Source of the DNA: Oceanospirillaceae bacterium
Lineage (GTDB): Bacteria > Pseudomonadota > Gammaproteobacteria > Pseudomonadales > Litoribrevibacteraceae
Direction of reading: 5' to 3'
DNA: 64,000 nucleotides
Assembly (NCBI GenBank): GCA_015665455.1
Contig: JADFAD010000007.1
Coordinates: forward strand, 85,537 to 149,536
Both the position numbers and the translations under genes were made by a program. Shown here piece after piece: positions 1-10,322 of the stretch (positions within the stretch are counted from its first letter, which is position 1; each line of letters starts with the position of its first letter). The notes under the pieces were generated by a model that saw only the letters and a program-made list of their open reading frames with translations, was not told the DNA's origin and made no database searches.

Positions 1-1520
1 AGCCAACCATTATCTTAGCCAAGACGGTAAAAGGCTACGGTATGGGGCAGGCAGGTGAAGCGCAAAACCAGACCCATTCAGTGAAAAAACTGGAAATGGA
101 ATCTTTGAAGGGGTTCAGAGATAAGTTTGATATTCCTGTTTCTGACGAGCAATTGGAATCGCTTCCATATTACCGTCCGGATCCAGAATCGTCTGAAATG
201 CGTTATATGAAACAGCAAAGAGATAAGCTTGGTGGGCCGTATCCGGTTCGTAGAGCTTCTTCAGACGCATTAAAGGTTCCAACGTTAAAAGAGTTGGAAA
301 ACCATTTAAAAGGTTCCGGCCAGCGAGAAATATCAACAACGATGGCGTTTGTTCGCTTGTTGTCGACTCTTGTTAAGGATAAAGCAATTGGTGAGCGTGT
401 TGTGCCTATTGTGCCTGACGAAGCGCGAACTTTTGGTATGGAGGGGATGTTCCGTCAACTAGGCATTTATTCGGCGGTGGGTCAACTGTATGAACCGCAC
501 GATTCAGGTCAATTAATGTATTACAAGGAAGACATTAAAGGGCGAATATTAGAGGAAGGAATTAACGAAGCGGGGGCAATGGCAGCGTGGATTGCCGCAG
601 CAACGTCGTATAGTAACAACGGCTTTCCGATGATTCCGTTTTATATTTACTATTCCATGTTTGGATTTCAACGGATTGGTGATCTTGCGTGGGCAGCAGG
701 GGACATTCAGGCTCGGGGCTTTTTGCTTGGAGGCACAGCAGGGCGAACGACGTTAAATGGCGAAGGCTTACAGCACCAAGACGGTCATTCGCACATACTG
801 GCTTCGACTATCCCAAATTGCCGTGCTTATGACCCTGCTTATGGGTATGAACTAGCAACAATTGTTCAGAAAGGTCTGCAAGAAATGTATGTAGACCAGA
901 AGAATGTTTATTACTACATCACGTTAATGAATGAAAATTATGTTCATCCTGATATGCCGGAAGGTATTGAGGAGGGCATCATTAAAGGGATGTATTTGTT
1001 AAAAGAAGATACTACGAATAGGAAAGTTAGAGCGCAACTATTAGGCAGTGGAACCATTCTTCGTGAAGTTGAGGCCGCTGCTGAAATTCTCTCTGAGCAA
1101 TTTGATGTGGCTTGCGATGTTTGGAGTGTTACGAGTTTTAATGAACTTGGTCGTGATGTTCAGTCCACGGATCGTTGGAATATGTTGCATGCGAACGAGA
1201 AATCGCATTTGTCTTACATTCGAGAATGTTTGCAGAATCGAGGGCAAGTGGCTGTTGCTGCCACGGATTACATGAAAATGTATGCGGATCAGGTTCGTAA
1301 AGACGTTCCGATGGAATATACCGTATTGGGTACCGATGGTTTTGGTCGCAGTGACACCCGGAAGAAATTACGTCATTTCTTTGAAGTGGACCGCTTTTAT
1401 GTCTGTATTGGTGTGCTACATGCACTTTGTCAGCAAGGGTTGGTTGAAGCGAGCGTGGTTAAAAAGGCGCAAGAAGAATTCAATATTGATGCAGATAAGA
1501 TTGATCCGATGCTTCTGTAG
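1..1520 (+). CDS. aceE: Pyruvate dehydrogenase E1 component, C-terminal part (5' end cut by window)
   Basis: The homodimeric E1 subunit decarboxylates pyruvate with thiamine diphosphate and acetylates the lipoyl groups of E2. The reading frame is open from base 3, and the residues before the first ATG (KTVKGYGMGQAGE) already belong to the family, so the gene enters from upstream. About 505 residues are visible, against nearly 890 for a full E1, so the window holds the middle and C-terminal transketolase-like domains. Family signatures include GMEGMFRQ, TTLNGEGLQHQDGHS and LGTDGFGRSDTR. E2 follows 95 bases downstream, as is usual for aceEF. A lipoamide dehydrogenase gene does not follow. Confidence 0.96.
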   Translation, partial: PTIILAKTVKGYGMGQAGEAQNQTHSVKKLEMESLKGFRDKFDIPVSDEQLESLPYYRPDPESSEMRYMKQQRDKLGGPYPVRRASSDALKVPTLKELENHLKGSGQREISTTMAFVRLLSTLVKDKAIGERVVPIVPDEARTFGMEGMFRQLGIYSAVGQLYEPHDSGQLMYYKEDIKGRILEEGINEAGAMAAWIAAATSYSNNGFPMIPFYIYYSMFGFQRIGDLAWAAGDIQARGFLLGGTAGRTTLNGEGLQHQDGHSHILASTIPNCRAYDPAYGYELATIVQKGLQEMYVDQKNVYYYITLMNENYVHPDMPEGIEEGIIKGMYLLKEDTTNRKVRAQLLGSGTILREVEAAAEILSEQFDVACDVWSVTSFNELGRDVQSTDRWNMLHANEKSHLSYIRECLQNRGQVAVAATDYMKMYADQVRKDVPMEYTVLGTDGFGRSDTRKKLRHFFEVDRFYVCIGVLHALCQQGLVEASVVKKAQEEFNIDADKIDPMLL

Positions 1521-1615
1521 TTATGTCTGACGTACTAAATAGCCATTAGTAAGTCGCATGGCTTTGGAATGTGAATGTGGATATGTGACGATTTGTATCA
1601 GAGGAATTGATTGTG

Positions 1616-3268
1616 ATGGATGAGATCAAAATACCCGATTTAGGCGGTTTCCAGGATATTGAAATCATAGAAATGCCTGTTGCTGAAGGTGATTCTGTTG
1701 AGGTAGACGATGCTCTATTGGTGTTGGAGACAGACAAGGCAACGATGGAAATTCCAGCGCCTGTTGCAGGAGTTGTGAACAAATTTAGTGTTAAGGTTGG
1801 TGATAAAGTAAATGAAGGTGATGTTTTTGCGTTAATGACCTCTTCTGCTCCTAGTGAGGAGGTAATACAAGAAAATAACGATGACTTACCTATCGCTGCA
1901 TTAGAGCCTCTTCAGCATGTGACTGATGAGATTGAGGATAAGCCGGCAAAAGAGCAGTCCGTTAAAGAGCAGGCTGTGATAGTTCCTGATATCGGCGGTT
2001 CGACAGATGTGTCTGTGATTGAGGTATCTGTCGAGGTTGGCCAGTCGATTGATTTAGAAGACACCATAGTTGTTTTGGAAACGGATAAGGCCACTATGGA
2101 GCTGCCAGCTCCGGTTGCCGGCGTTATTCAATTAATCACCACGAAAGTGGGTGATAAAGTGAATGAAGGTGACCAAATTGCAGTGATTCAATCCAATGCC
2201 GCAGACGAAGCTAAAGAATTGAATCAATCTCCAAAGGATGTGGAAGAAAAGGTTAAAGTTCAATCAGTTGGCGCCGATAGCTCTATAGACACGCAGACAC
2301 GCCCGTCGAGTACGGAGCAGGGTTCCTTAAAAATAGGCGAATCTAAAGTAAGTTCTAGCGTGTACGCTGGGCCGGCTGTCAGAAAACTGGCTCGTGAATT
2401 TGGGGTGTCAATGGATGATGTGCTTAAACTCACGGGATCTTCAGGGCCAAAAGGGCGTATATTACAAGAAGATATTCAGAATTATGTTAAGCGTCGATTA
2501 AGTGATTCTGAAAGTACAAAGGGTTCTTCCGGTATGGGCATTGAGCCGATTCCTGAAGTAGACTTTAGCCGGTTTGGTAATGTACGGCGGGAGTCTCTAA
2601 CCCGAATTCAGAAGATAAGTTCTCAGCATTTACATCGGTGCTGGGTGAATGTACCGCACGTTACTCAGTTTGACGAAATTGATATCACGGAATTAGAGGC
2701 GTTTAGGAAAGGGGTAAATAAAGAAGGGACGTATGATGTGAAATTAACTCTGATTCCGTTCTTGATTAAAGCTGTGCAGAAGGTTTTGAGTGAAATGCCA
2801 CGCTTTAATGCCTCTTTAGCCCCTGAAGGTGATGCAATTATTGTTAAAGAGTATTACCACATAGGGGTAGCGGTAGACACTGAGCAGGGGTTAATGGTAC
2901 CGGTTGTCAAAGATGTGGATACAAAAAGTATATTGAATATTGCAGCCGATTGTATGCAATATGCACTACAAGCAAGAGATGGGAAGCTAAGACCGGACGC
3001 ATTACAAGGGAGTTGTTTTTCAATATCGAGCTTAGGGGGAATTGGAGGAACGCAGTTTACTCCAATAGTAAATGCACCTGAAGTTGCGATATTGGGGGTT
3101 TCTAAGGCATCAATAAAGCCAGTTTGGATTGGTGAACAATGGAAACCTAGATTAATTTTGCCAGTGGCTTTGTCTTATGATCATCGGGTCATTGATGGGG
3201 TTTTGGCTGCAAAGTTTACAACAAGAATTAAGCAGTTGCTCGAAGACAGTAGGCATTTGCTTTTATAA
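1616..3268 (+). CDS. aceF: Dihydrolipoamide acetyltransferase, E2 of pyruvate dehydrogenase
   Basis: E2 core enzyme that transfers the acetyl group to CoA. It has two N-terminal lipoyl domains (about residues 3-75 and 115-190), each with the lipoylation motif ETDKATME (first lysine about residue 41). A flexible linker follows, then a peripheral subunit-binding domain starting near VYAGPAVRKLAREFG, and the catalytic domain with SYDHRVIDG (HxxxDG active site) near the C terminus. E. coli has three lipoyl domains; this protein has two. The frame opens at a TTG at 1607, but GAGGAA at 1601-1606 would then directly abut the start codon. ATG 1616 (or GTG 1613) fits the spacing and the family start MDEIKIPDLGG. 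Confidence 0.95.
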   Translation: MDEIKIPDLGGFQDIEIIEMPVAEGDSVEVDDALLVLETDKATMEIPAPVAGVVNKFSVKVGDKVNEGDVFALMTSSAPSEEVIQENNDDLPIAALEPLQHVTDEIEDKPAKEQSVKEQAVIVPDIGGSTDVSVIEVSVEVGQSIDLEDTIVVLETDKATMELPAPVAGVIQLITTKVGDKVNEGDQIAVIQSNAADEAKELNQSPKDVEEKVKVQSVGADSSIDTQTRPSSTEQGSLKIGESKVSSSVYAGPAVRKLAREFGVSMDDVLKLTGSSGPKGRILQEDIQNYVKRRLSDSESTKGSSGMGIEPIPEVDFSRFGNVRRESLTRIQKISSQHLHRCWVNVPHVTQFDEIDITELEAFRKGVNKEGTYDVKLTLIPFLIKAVQKVLSEMPRFNASLAPEGDAIIVKEYYHIGVAVDTEQGLMVPVVKDVDTKSILNIAADCMQYALQARDGKLRPDALQGSCFSISSLGGIGGTQFTPIVNAPEVAILGVSKASIKPVWIGEQWKPRLILPVALSYDHRVIDGVLAAKFTTRIKQLLEDSRHLLL

Positions 3269-3296
3269 AGCCTTTATTTAAGAAGTTGGTGTATTT

Positions 3297-5330
3297 ATGA
3301 AGCTGATAATTCGTCCTTTCGTCAAGTTGATGAATCAACTGAATTACGCGTATAAATTCAGTTTGATCAACGTGATGTTTTTGCTCCCTTTATTAGGGCT
3401 GAGCTATGGTTTGGTTGAGGAGTTAGAGGCGGATATAGCAGCGACAGAAAGTCAGCTAGAAGGCGTTGCGATCTTAAAAGATACATTTCGTGCTTTGGAG
3501 CGTTCAGCTGAGTACCGCGACTTAAAAGCCACGTATGTTTATAAAGGCAATGAAGAAATGCGAGGTCAACTTGCTCAAGCGGAAGGCAATGTTGAAGAGG
3601 CATTAACCAAACTGGCGGGTTGGCAGCCTGCTTGGGATACAGAAGGTCGTTTAGCCCGTCAGATGGAATTGGCCTACGAGAGCTGGGAAAAACTCAAGGC
3701 AGATGATACTCGTGATTATTATGTGGATGAGCAAGTTAAACGTTATCAGGATATGCTGAATCCTTTAATTCGTATGTTGAAAACAACGACTCGAGCTTCA
3801 GGGTTAGCTCAAGCACCTGATTCCGCTATTTTAAGTCTGCAAGAATTACTGGTTCGTTTATATCCTGAGTTTTCCCCACTTGTTGCTAAAATTAGGGCAA
3901 CAGGGATGGTTGCGTTTAATGCTGGTTTTATGGATTCAGGAACGTCAGATTCACTTAATGATGCTTATGATGGATTTTTAGATGCCTTAGGGCGTTTTGA
4001 AAAAGACATGTCGGAACTAATGGAAGAAGACACTCGATTAGCGAGACCGATGGAGGAGCCTGTTGCGGGTCTTATGACGAAGATGAACGATATGATGGCC
4101 TATCTTGATGATAACCTCATATCAGCGGTGCAACTTAATTCAACTTGGGATAAGTATTATCAAGATAGTTCTGCTTATGTGAGCGAACTATTTACGGTTA
4201 TGAATGGAACGGTAGCGCCACTTATGGTAATGATTTTAGAGGATCGTTTAGAAGAGCAAAGCGGTACGCTGCGAGTTTTCTTAATCTCTATTACGGTTCT
4301 GTTGACGGTTGTTTTATTGATGTTCTTAGCTTTCTACGTGTCGGTGAATGATACCATTACGAGTTTCCGTGATTCTGCTACCAAAGTATCTAATGGCGAT
4401 ATGAAAGTTCGTATGAGTCTGCATACGCGGGATGAAATGGGGCACCTTACAACAGAGTTCAATACTATGGTGCAGCGTATTCATGATTTAATCCAGGCGG
4501 TTAGCATGACTGCTGTAGAGGTGGATACGCAATCCAGTAAGCTAGAATCTATTTCGTCGAAAAGTCGTGATTCGGTTGACCGACAAATGCAAGAGACAGA
4601 GCAGGTAACCGTTGCTGTAAATGAAATGACAGCCCAAGTTCAGCAGGTTGAAGAAAACGCCACTCACGCGACCCAAGAAGCTGAAAAGGCAAAGAAAGAA
4701 GCCTCTTTGGGGACAGAGCAAGTTGATGCAGCGCTTAAGAATATTGATATTCTTGCTTCGGAGATTGAGAACTCAGTATCAGTAATTAATCGCGTGGCAA
4801 AAGACAGCGCGAACATCAGTCAGGTGTTGGATGTTATTAAGGGCATTGCGGAGCAAACTAACTTGCTTGCCTTGAATGCTGCGATTGAGGCAGCGCGTGC
4901 GGGTGAACAGGGTCGAGGTTTTGCGGTCGTTGCGGATGAGGTTCGTACTTTGGCTCAGCGAACACAATCTTCGACAGAAGAAATTGAAGAAATGATTTCC
5001 CGTCTTCAGTCTGGTGTAAAGGATGCCGTTAAGGCGATGGAAGTGAGTCACGACCGAGCGTCTCAAACGGTTGATGAGTCGGGCAAGGTAGGAGATGTAT
5101 TGGCGAACATCAGTAGCCTGATTGAAACGATTACGGCAATGAATCAACAGATTGCAATTGCTTGCAGTGAGCAAACCAATGTAGTGGTTGAAATTGATCG
5201 TAACATTAACTCAATTTCAGACCTGAGCCAGGAGACCTCGGGTGATGCTGAGAGTACAGCACGAGCCAGTGGAGAAATGGCACAGCTAACGCATTCGCTA
5301 CAAGAATTGATCAGCGCCTTTAAAGTTTAA
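3297..5330 (+). CDS. Methyl-accepting chemotaxis protein
   Basis: Inner-membrane chemoreceptor of 677 residues. A first membrane segment at about 22-40 is followed by a mostly helical periplasmic sensing region of about 280 residues, a second membrane segment at about 326-350, a HAMP linker at about 350-402, and a long cytoplasmic signalling coiled coil. The highly conserved hairpin tip is present: [20 protein letters not shown] followed by [18 protein letters not shown]. No CheR/CheB-tethering pentapeptide is visible at the C terminus. The ligand cannot be told from sequence. It starts 28 bases after aceF and may be co-transcribed with it. A strong terminator lies directly downstream. Confidence 0.93.
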   Translation: MKLIIRPFVKLMNQLNYAYKFSLINVMFLLPLLGLSYGLVEELEADIAATESQLEGVAILKDTFRALERSAEYRDLKATYVYKGNEEMRGQLAQAEGNVEEALTKLAGWQPAWDTEGRLARQMELAYESWEKLKADDTRDYYVDEQVKRYQDMLNPLIRMLKTTTRASGLAQAPDSAILSLQELLVRLYPEFSPLVAKIRATGMVAFNAGFMDSGTSDSLNDAYDGFLDALGRFEKDMSELMEEDTRLARPMEEPVAGLMTKMNDMMAYLDDNLISAVQLNSTWDKYYQDSSAYVSELFTVMNGTVAPLMVMILEDRLEEQSGTLRVFLISITVLLTVVLLMFLAFYVSVNDTITSFRDSATKVSNGDMKVRMSLHTRDEMGHLTTEFNTMVQRIHDLIQAVSMTAVEVDTQSSKLESISSKSRDSVDRQMQETEQVTVAVNEMTAQVQQVEENATHATQEAEKAKKEASLGTEQVDAALKNIDILASEIENSVSVINRVAKDSANISQVLDVIKGIAEQTNLLALNAAIEAARAGEQGRGFAVVADEVRTLAQRTQSSTEEIEEMISRLQSGVKDAVKAMEVSHDRASQTVDESGKVGDVLANISSLIETITAMNQQIAIACSEQTNVVVEIDRNINSISDLSQETSGDAESTARASGEMAQLTHSLQELISAFKV

Positions 5331-5351
5331 GTCAATCATGATCAGAGAATC

Positions 5352-5380
5352 AAAAAAGCCAGCTCAATGCTGGCTTTTTT
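5352..5380 (+). terminator. Rho-independent terminator after the chemoreceptor gene
   Basis: A perfect 12-bp stem (AAAAAAGCCAGC paired with GCTGGCTTTTTT) with a 5-base loop begins 21 bases after the stop codon. The A-run and T-run let it act in both directions, so it could also end the pilD transcript arriving on the minus strand. Confidence 0.9.
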
Positions 5381-5418
5381 GTGTTTGTTGATTTACTTCT
5401 TAGTTTAATCAATCGCTT

Positions 5419-6267
5419 TTAAAGAGAAGATAAGTACCATTGGTTAACATCTGGTCCCCACAAGAAAGCAATTAAACCAGCAATGGCTAGACTTGGCCCA
5501 AAAGGAAAAGGCTTACTTTCTCCTGATTTAAACATTTGAGTTAGACCAAACACGAGGCCTACTACTGAAGAGATGATGAGTATCTGTGGGAGCATGACCC
5601 AACCACACCAAGCACCAAGCGCAGCCAGAAGTTTAAAGTCTCCGTAGCCCATACCTTCCTTACCTGTGGTAAGTTTAAACAACCAATAGATAGACCAGAG
5701 GGATAAATATCCAAAAACAGCGCCATAAAGCGCGTTTGTTAAATCAGTATATAAACCCATTGAATTCGCTATTAGGCCTAACCAGAGTAGAGGTAGGGTT
5801 ATGTTATCGGGAAGAAGTTGTTCATCCATATCGATAAAGAAAAGAGCAATCAACATCCAAATGAACACTAACGAAATGGCGCCAGCAAGCGTCGGTTGGA
5901 AATGATAAATCATTACACCAGATAGGATGCCGGTAAGTAATTCAATCGAAGGGTATCTGGCCGATATGTGTGTTTTACAATTGCTGCATTTTCCCCTAAG
6001 AAATATATAACTAAGTACAGGAATGTTTTCCCATGGGCGGATTTTGTGCTCACACTTTGGGCACGTGGAGGCAGGTACGACCAAATTAAAAGGAGGGCTC
6101 TCTGAATCATTTTGTTCTAACTCAAGAAAGTCGGTGCACTCTGTCTTCCATTGGCGTTTTAACATGACGGGAATTCGGTAGATGACTACATTTAGAAAAC
6201 TACCAACTAATAAACCTAAAATCACAGAAAAGGCGAGCAGTTGCTCGCCTGGAATATTGAGTACCAT
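5419..6267 (-). CDS. pilD: Type IV prepilin peptidase / N-methyltransferase PilD
   Basis: Inner-membrane aspartic protease of 282 residues that removes the leader from type IV prepilins and N-methylates the new N terminus. The cytoplasmic zinc loop shows two CxxC pairs (C69/C72 and C94/C97). The peptidase aspartates sit in FIDMDEQLLPD (about 145-154) and in GYGD (D210). Several hydrophobic segments follow. It starts 11 bases after pilC with an AGGA ribosome binding site, so it is the last gene of a pilBCD-type operon. In Pseudomonas coaE follows pilD; here no coaE is present and the next gene is the convergent chemoreceptor. Confidence 0.96.
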   Translation of the reverse strand: MVLNIPGEQLLAFSVILGLLVGSFLNVVIYRIPVMLKRQWKTECTDFLELEQNDSESPPFNLVVPASTCPKCEHKIRPWENIPVLSYIFLRGKCSNCKTHISARYPSIELLTGILSGVMIYHFQPTLAGAISLVFIWMLIALFFIDMDEQLLPDNITLPLLWLGLIANSMGLYTDLTNALYGAVFGYLSLWSIYWLFKLTTGKEGMGYGDFKLLAALGAWCGWVMLPQILIISSVVGLVFGLTQMFKSGESKPFPFGPSLAIAGLIAFLWGPDVNQWYLSSL

Positions 6268-6278
6268 TGAAAATCCTT

Positions 6279-7502
6279 TTAACCGATGGTTTTTCCTAAT
6301 TGGAAAATAGGTAGGTACATAGCAATGATTAACCCGCCAACAAGCACACCTAGAACAGACATTATGATGGGTTCCATGAGACTTGTAAGGCCGTCTACTG
6401 CGTTATCTACTTCAGCTTCGTAATGTGTAGCAACTTTATCAAGCATTTCATCCAGAGCACCCGATTCTTCACCGATAGCGACCATCTGTAAGCACATTGG
6501 TGGGAATAATCCAGATTGTTTCATAGAATAGTTAAGCTGGGTTCCAGAAGAAACTTCCTCTTTAATTTGTTTAATTGCATTCATGAATACAATATTCCCT
6601 GCTGCTCCGGATACTGAATCCAGGGCTTCAACTAGGGGGACACCCGCAGCAAAGGTTGTTGAGAGGGTTCTGCAATATCTTGCGACGGATGAATCGTAAG
6701 TTATTTTTCCTACTACGGGAGCTTTTAATAGCACTCTGTCGAGATTGTTTCTCGCTTTCTCAGACCTTTTGAGTAACTGTGATGTTGAATAACCGAATGC
6801 AATGATTCCAAGTAGTATGATAAACCACCAAGCCTGCATAAACTCTGAAAGACGAATAACCATTTGGGTAAATGCGGGAAGTTCAGCCCCGAATCCGGCA
6901 AACACTGATTCAAACTGAGGAACCACTTTAATTAGTAGTATGCCTGTTACTATCGCCGCTATGATCAGTACGGCAATTGGATAGTTTAAGGCTTTTTTAA
7001 GTTTGGCTTTTAGTGCTTCTGTTTTTTCTTTATAGGTGGCGATTCTGTCCAGCATTGTTTCGAGGGCACCTGATTGCTCTCCTGATTCAACTAGGCTGCA
7101 AAATAGATCATCAAAGTATAAAGGGTGTTGTTTAATTGCATAAGCGAAACTGCTCCCTCCTTCGACTTCGAGCTTTATCTTTTGGACAAGTTCTTTCATA
7201 TTTGCATTGGCTAGGCCTTCAGACACAATTTCAAATGATTGAACCAAAGGAACACCTGCTTTCATCATTACGGCCAGTTGGCGCGTAAAGATTGAAATGT
7301 CCATTGGTTTGATAGCCTTACCTTTGTTGCCAAATAAAGCAGCTCTTTCTTGTGCTACTTTGGTCGGGTTTATTCCTTGAGAGCGCAGTTGAGTTTTAAC
7401 TAAAGCGCTTGAGAGGGCGGACATCTCTCCTTTTTTTACTTTCCCTGATCTATCTTTACCTTCCCAGATAAACTTTTTCTTTTCTTTTTGATTTGACGCC
7501 AT
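6279..7502 (-). CDS. pilC: Type IV pilus inner-membrane platform protein PilC
   Basis: 407-residue polytopic platform protein that couples the PilB/PilT motors to the pilus fibre. It has the tandem GspF/PilC domain layout: two related halves, each with the FTRQLAVMMKAGVPL / YCRTLSTTFAAGVPL type motif and an ESGALD motif (SGEQSGALE, GEESGALD), separated by hydrophobic segments near residues 185 and 235, with a third at the C terminus. It lies between pilB and pilD on the minus strand, 41 bases after pilB. Confidence 0.96.
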   Translation of the reverse strand: MASNQKEKKKFIWEGKDRSGKVKKGEMSALSSALVKTQLRSQGINPTKVAQERAALFGNKGKAIKPMDISIFTRQLAVMMKAGVPLVQSFEIVSEGLANANMKELVQKIKLEVEGGSSFAYAIKQHPLYFDDLFCSLVESGEQSGALETMLDRIATYKEKTEALKAKLKKALNYPIAVLIIAAIVTGILLIKVVPQFESVFAGFGAELPAFTQMVIRLSEFMQAWWFIILLGIIAFGYSTSQLLKRSEKARNNLDRVLLKAPVVGKITYDSSVARYCRTLSTTFAAGVPLVEALDSVSGAAGNIVFMNAIKQIKEEVSSGTQLNYSMKQSGLFPPMCLQMVAIGEESGALDEMLDKVATHYEAEVDNAVDGLTSLMEPIIMSVLGVLVGGLIIAMYLPIFQLGKTIG

Positions 7503-7543
7503 AATTTTTCTCGTTTAATCGTTATTAGTCGATTAAGGAATAT

Positions 7544-9253
7544 TTAATGTGAAGAAGTCACCCTGTTGGCTTCTTCTAGACTAGTTACGCCTTGCATTAC
7601 TTTTTTTAAGCTGGAGCGACGTAAATCATCAAACCCTTCCTTTTTACAGGCTTCGGCAATTTCAATGGAGTTTCCTCCTTCCATGATGATTTTTGCAATC
7701 TTGGGTGTTATTTTGACTACTTCGTAGATGCCTACACGGCCTTTATATCCTTTATTGCAGCTGTCACATCCGACTGGATGAAATATTTTGAATTCTGTGG
7801 AAATGTCTTCCTCGGTATAGCCTTCTTCAATCAATGCTTCTTTGGGAACATCAATGACTGTCTTGCAGTTTGAGCATAAACGTCTTCCAAGACGTTGAGC
7901 AATGATTAGATTAACTGACGTGGCGAGGTTAAATGCAGGAACCCCCATGTTAATCATACGAGTTAATGTCTCTGGTGCACTGTTTGTATGAAGGGTAGAC
8001 ATTACCATATGACCAGTTTGAGCTGCTTTAATGGATATTTCGGCTGTTTCTAAATCTCGTATTTCACCTACCATGATAATATCAGGGTCTTGGCGAAGGA
8101 AAGAGCGTAATGCTTCAGCAAAGCCTAAGCCAACTTTATTGTTAACATTACATTGGTTTATGCCTTCGAGGTTAATTTCAACAGGGTCTTCTGCGGTTGA
8201 TATATTTCGCTCGTCAGTATTAAGAATATTGAGACCAGTATAGAGTGATACAGTCTTGCCTGATCCTGTGGGACCAGTAACTAGAATCATACCCTGAGGT
8301 TGTTCGAGAGCACTCATAAACATTTCTTTTTGTTCTTCTTCATAACCTAGTGCATCAATGCCCATCTTGGCAGAACTGGAGTCTAGAATTCGAAGAACAA
8401 GCTTTTCGCCAAACAAACAGGGTAACGTATTAACACGGAAATCAATGGACTTAGTTTTTGATATCTTTAATTTTATTCGACCGTCTTGGGGGACTCGTCG
8501 TTCGGCGATGTCCATTTTAGACATTACTTTTAAACGTGCAGAAATCTTGGCGGCAATTTGATTTGGTGGAGAAGACACTTCGTGAAGTACACCGTCGGTT
8601 CTGAATCGTACCCTGTAGCGTTTTTCGTAAGGCTCGAAGTGAAGGTCAGAAGCCCCCGTTTTGATTGCCATCAGTAGCATTTTATTTATGTACTTAACTA
8701 CAGGCGCATCATCTGCTTCAGCTTGAGTTACGTCTTGCTCTTCTTCGTCTTCAGCGACTTCTAAATCGCCAAACTCTTCGTCATCATCACCTAGCATGAT
8801 GCTAGAGGCATCACTGGAATTGAGGAAATTCTCAATTGATTTTTTTAATATATCAGGCTCTATTAGAATTGGGTCGATATTTAGCCCTGTGTTGAACTTA
8901 ATTTCATCTATAGAGTGGGTGTTTGTTGGGTCAGAGATTCCAACAAACAAAGTGTTGCCCCGTTTCATTAAGGGAAGAGCTAAGTGTTTTTGAATTAATT
9001 CTGGTTTGACTAGGTCTTTGGGTATGTGCTCAATATTGTACGATGAGAAGTCCATGATCGGGAGGCCAAATTCTTCGCCTGCTGCAACGGTTATATCTTT
9101 AGCTTGGGCTAAGTTGTTTTGACAAAGGTAGCTTATTAACGAAACCCCTTGATTGGTTGCAGACTTACTGGCTTCTATCGCTATTTCTTCAGAAATAACT
9201 CCGTCATCGGAAAGTCGACGGGCTAGACCGGACAACCTTGTTTCGTTATTCAT
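7544..9253 (-). CDS. pilB: Type IV pilus assembly ATPase PilB
   Basis: Hexameric cytoplasmic ATPase driving pilus extension. The N-terminal GspE-type domain spans about residues 1-150 and is followed by an acidic linker (about 155-182) and the ATPase core. That core has Walker A GPTGSGKT (K333), Walker B DPDIIMVGEIRD and a C-terminal zinc tetracysteine (CSNCK ... CDSCNKG). The frame is open to a TTG at 9265, but ATG 9253 follows a GGGGA ribosome binding site by 5 bases, giving 569 residues. The DNA between it and the upstream pilin gene is about 110 bases. Confidence 0.96.
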   Translation of the reverse strand: MNNETRLSGLARRLSDDGVISEEIAIEASKSATNQGVSLISYLCQNNLAQAKDITVAAGEEFGLPIMDFSSYNIEHIPKDLVKPELIQKHLALPLMKRGNTLFVGISDPTNTHSIDEIKFNTGLNIDPILIEPDILKKSIENFLNSSDASSIMLGDDDEEFGDLEVAEDEEEQDVTQAEADDAPVVKYINKMLLMAIKTGASDLHFEPYEKRYRVRFRTDGVLHEVSSPPNQIAAKISARLKVMSKMDIAERRVPQDGRIKLKISKTKSIDFRVNTLPCLFGEKLVLRILDSSSAKMGIDALGYEEEQKEMFMSALEQPQGMILVTGPTGSGKTVSLYTGLNILNTDERNISTAEDPVEINLEGINQCNVNNKVGLGFAEALRSFLRQDPDIIMVGEIRDLETAEISIKAAQTGHMVMSTLHTNSAPETLTRMINMGVPAFNLATSVNLIIAQRLGRRLCSNCKTVIDVPKEALIEEGYTEEDISTEFKIFHPVGCDSCNKGYKGRVGIYEVVKITPKIAKIIMEGGNSIEIAEACKKEGFDDLRRSSLKKVMQGVTSLEEANRVTSSH

Positions 9254-9366
9254 TACTATCCCCAATTAATAAAGCTATCAGGAATTTATAGCACAAGAAT
9301 AGCTTTTAAGTCAGTGTTTTACTTGTATTTTATGGAAACAAGAGCTGCAGTTAGAGAAATTTAATG

Positions 9367-9750
9367 CTAATTCTTTTCGTATGTCTCGACGACCGAACTA
9401 TCGGAGGAAAGTGTTACTGTAATTTTGTAGCAGTCTGTAATGGATCCTCCTGAGCAAGCAGCTACTTCGTACTTGTATGCATCAGCATTATTGCCCTCAG
9501 GCTTAAATCCAAGAGTGGTATCCAAGGCTCCACCACTTCCACCAGTCATGGTTCCTGCAACGTATGTACTATTATTTAGATAATATGCTTCTTCAAAAAG
9601 CTTGAGGGTTTCTAGGTTGTTTCCTGCAACTTTTGTTTGCCCTGATCGGACATAGCCATTGTATGCTGGTAGGGCGACAGATACCAGAATACCTATAATT
9701 GCCACGACGATCATTAGTTCGATCAAAGTAAAACCAGTATTTCTGTTCAT
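9367..9750 (-). CDS. Type IV pilin-like protein (PilE/minor-pilin type)
   Basis: 127-residue prepilin with a short leader MNRNTG cleaved before F7. A classic hydrophobic helix [16 protein letters not shown] follows, including the Glu5 of mature pilins. The C-terminal part has a cysteine pair ([10 protein letters not shown]) that could form the disulfide loop. The sequence resembles the PilE group of small pilins, but it lies in the pilA position between pilA and pilB. The start follows an AAGGG ribosome binding site. It could be a minor pilin or a second major pilin; sequence alone does not decide. Confidence 0.85.
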   Translation of the reverse strand: MNRNTGFTLIELMIVVAIIGILVSVALPAYNGYVRSGQTKVAGNNLETLKLFEEAYYLNNSTYVAGTMTGGSGGALDTTLGFKPEGNNADAYKYEVAACSGGSITDCYKITVTLSSDSSVVETYEKN

Positions 9751-9792
9751 GCTCTTACCCTTAATGTCATGTGGTAATTATAGGTTTAAACG

Positions 9793-9818
9793 CAAGAAAC
9801 TCCATTTGGAGTTTCTTG
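9793..9818. repeat. Inverted repeat between the two pilin genes
   Basis: A perfect 12-bp inverted repeat (CAAGAAACTCCA / TGGAGTTTCTTG, 2-base centre) lies between the first pilin gene and the second. It has no clear T-run on the minus-strand side, so it may be a partial terminator or an mRNA-stabilising hairpin letting the upstream pilin be made in excess. Confidence 0.55.
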
Positions 9819-9844
9819 TGAGCCAACTCTTAATTAGCTTGGAC

Positions 9845-10267
9845 TTAATTAACAGTAGTAAATGTAACCGCTGTTAATACGTTACCATCAGCATCAGTAC
9901 CACTGATGGTCATTGCTGCACCTAGGGTAACTAAATCAGCTGTTAGACCTACGATACCAACTTGGCCTGTATCAGCAGCAACAGCAGCAGTGTTTTTAAA
10001 TGCAGGGAGTGCTGGGTTGGCTACTGCTAGTTTATTACCTTCATTTAAAGTGTTGATGATATTTACGCTTGTTCCACCACCAGCAACTTTAGCACTTTCG
10101 TTTTTAACTAAGCGCATTGCAACTTCCATATTGCCTTCAACTGCTTCAAGGCGAGAAGATGTGATGTAGCCGTTGTACGCAGGAATTGCAACGGCAGCAA
10201 GAATACCGATGATAGCAACAACGATCATTAGTTCGATTAATGTAAAACCTTTTTGTACTTGTTTCAT
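9845..10267 (-). CDS. pilA: Type IV major pilin candidate PilA
   Basis: 140-residue prepilin with leader MKQVQKG, then [16 protein letters not shown] and [11 protein letters not shown]. The C-terminal two thirds are rich in Ala, Gly, Thr and Val and contain no cysteine, so the usual C-terminal disulfide loop of major pilins cannot form. It has a strong GGGGA ribosome binding site six bases before the ATG and its own sigma54-like promoter, which suits a highly expressed major pilin. A TfpX/TfpZ-type accessory gene lies immediately upstream on the same strand. Confidence 0.87.
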   Translation of the reverse strand: MKQVQKGFTLIELMIVVAIIGILAAVAIPAYNGYITSSRLEAVEGNMEVAMRLVKNESAKVAGGGTSVNIINTLNEGNKLAVANPALPAFKNTAAVAADTGQVGIVGLTADLVTLGAAMTISGTDADGNVLTAVTFTTVN

Positions 10268-10322
10268 TTTATTCCCCTTTGGGTTTTGTAATGTATATGT
10301 CCGCTTTGGATGAAGTATATTT

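Noticed and set aside
4779..5174. A 131-codon open frame opposite the chemoreceptor
   Set aside because: It is antisense to the conserved signalling domain, has no recognisable features, and is explained by codon bias of the real gene.
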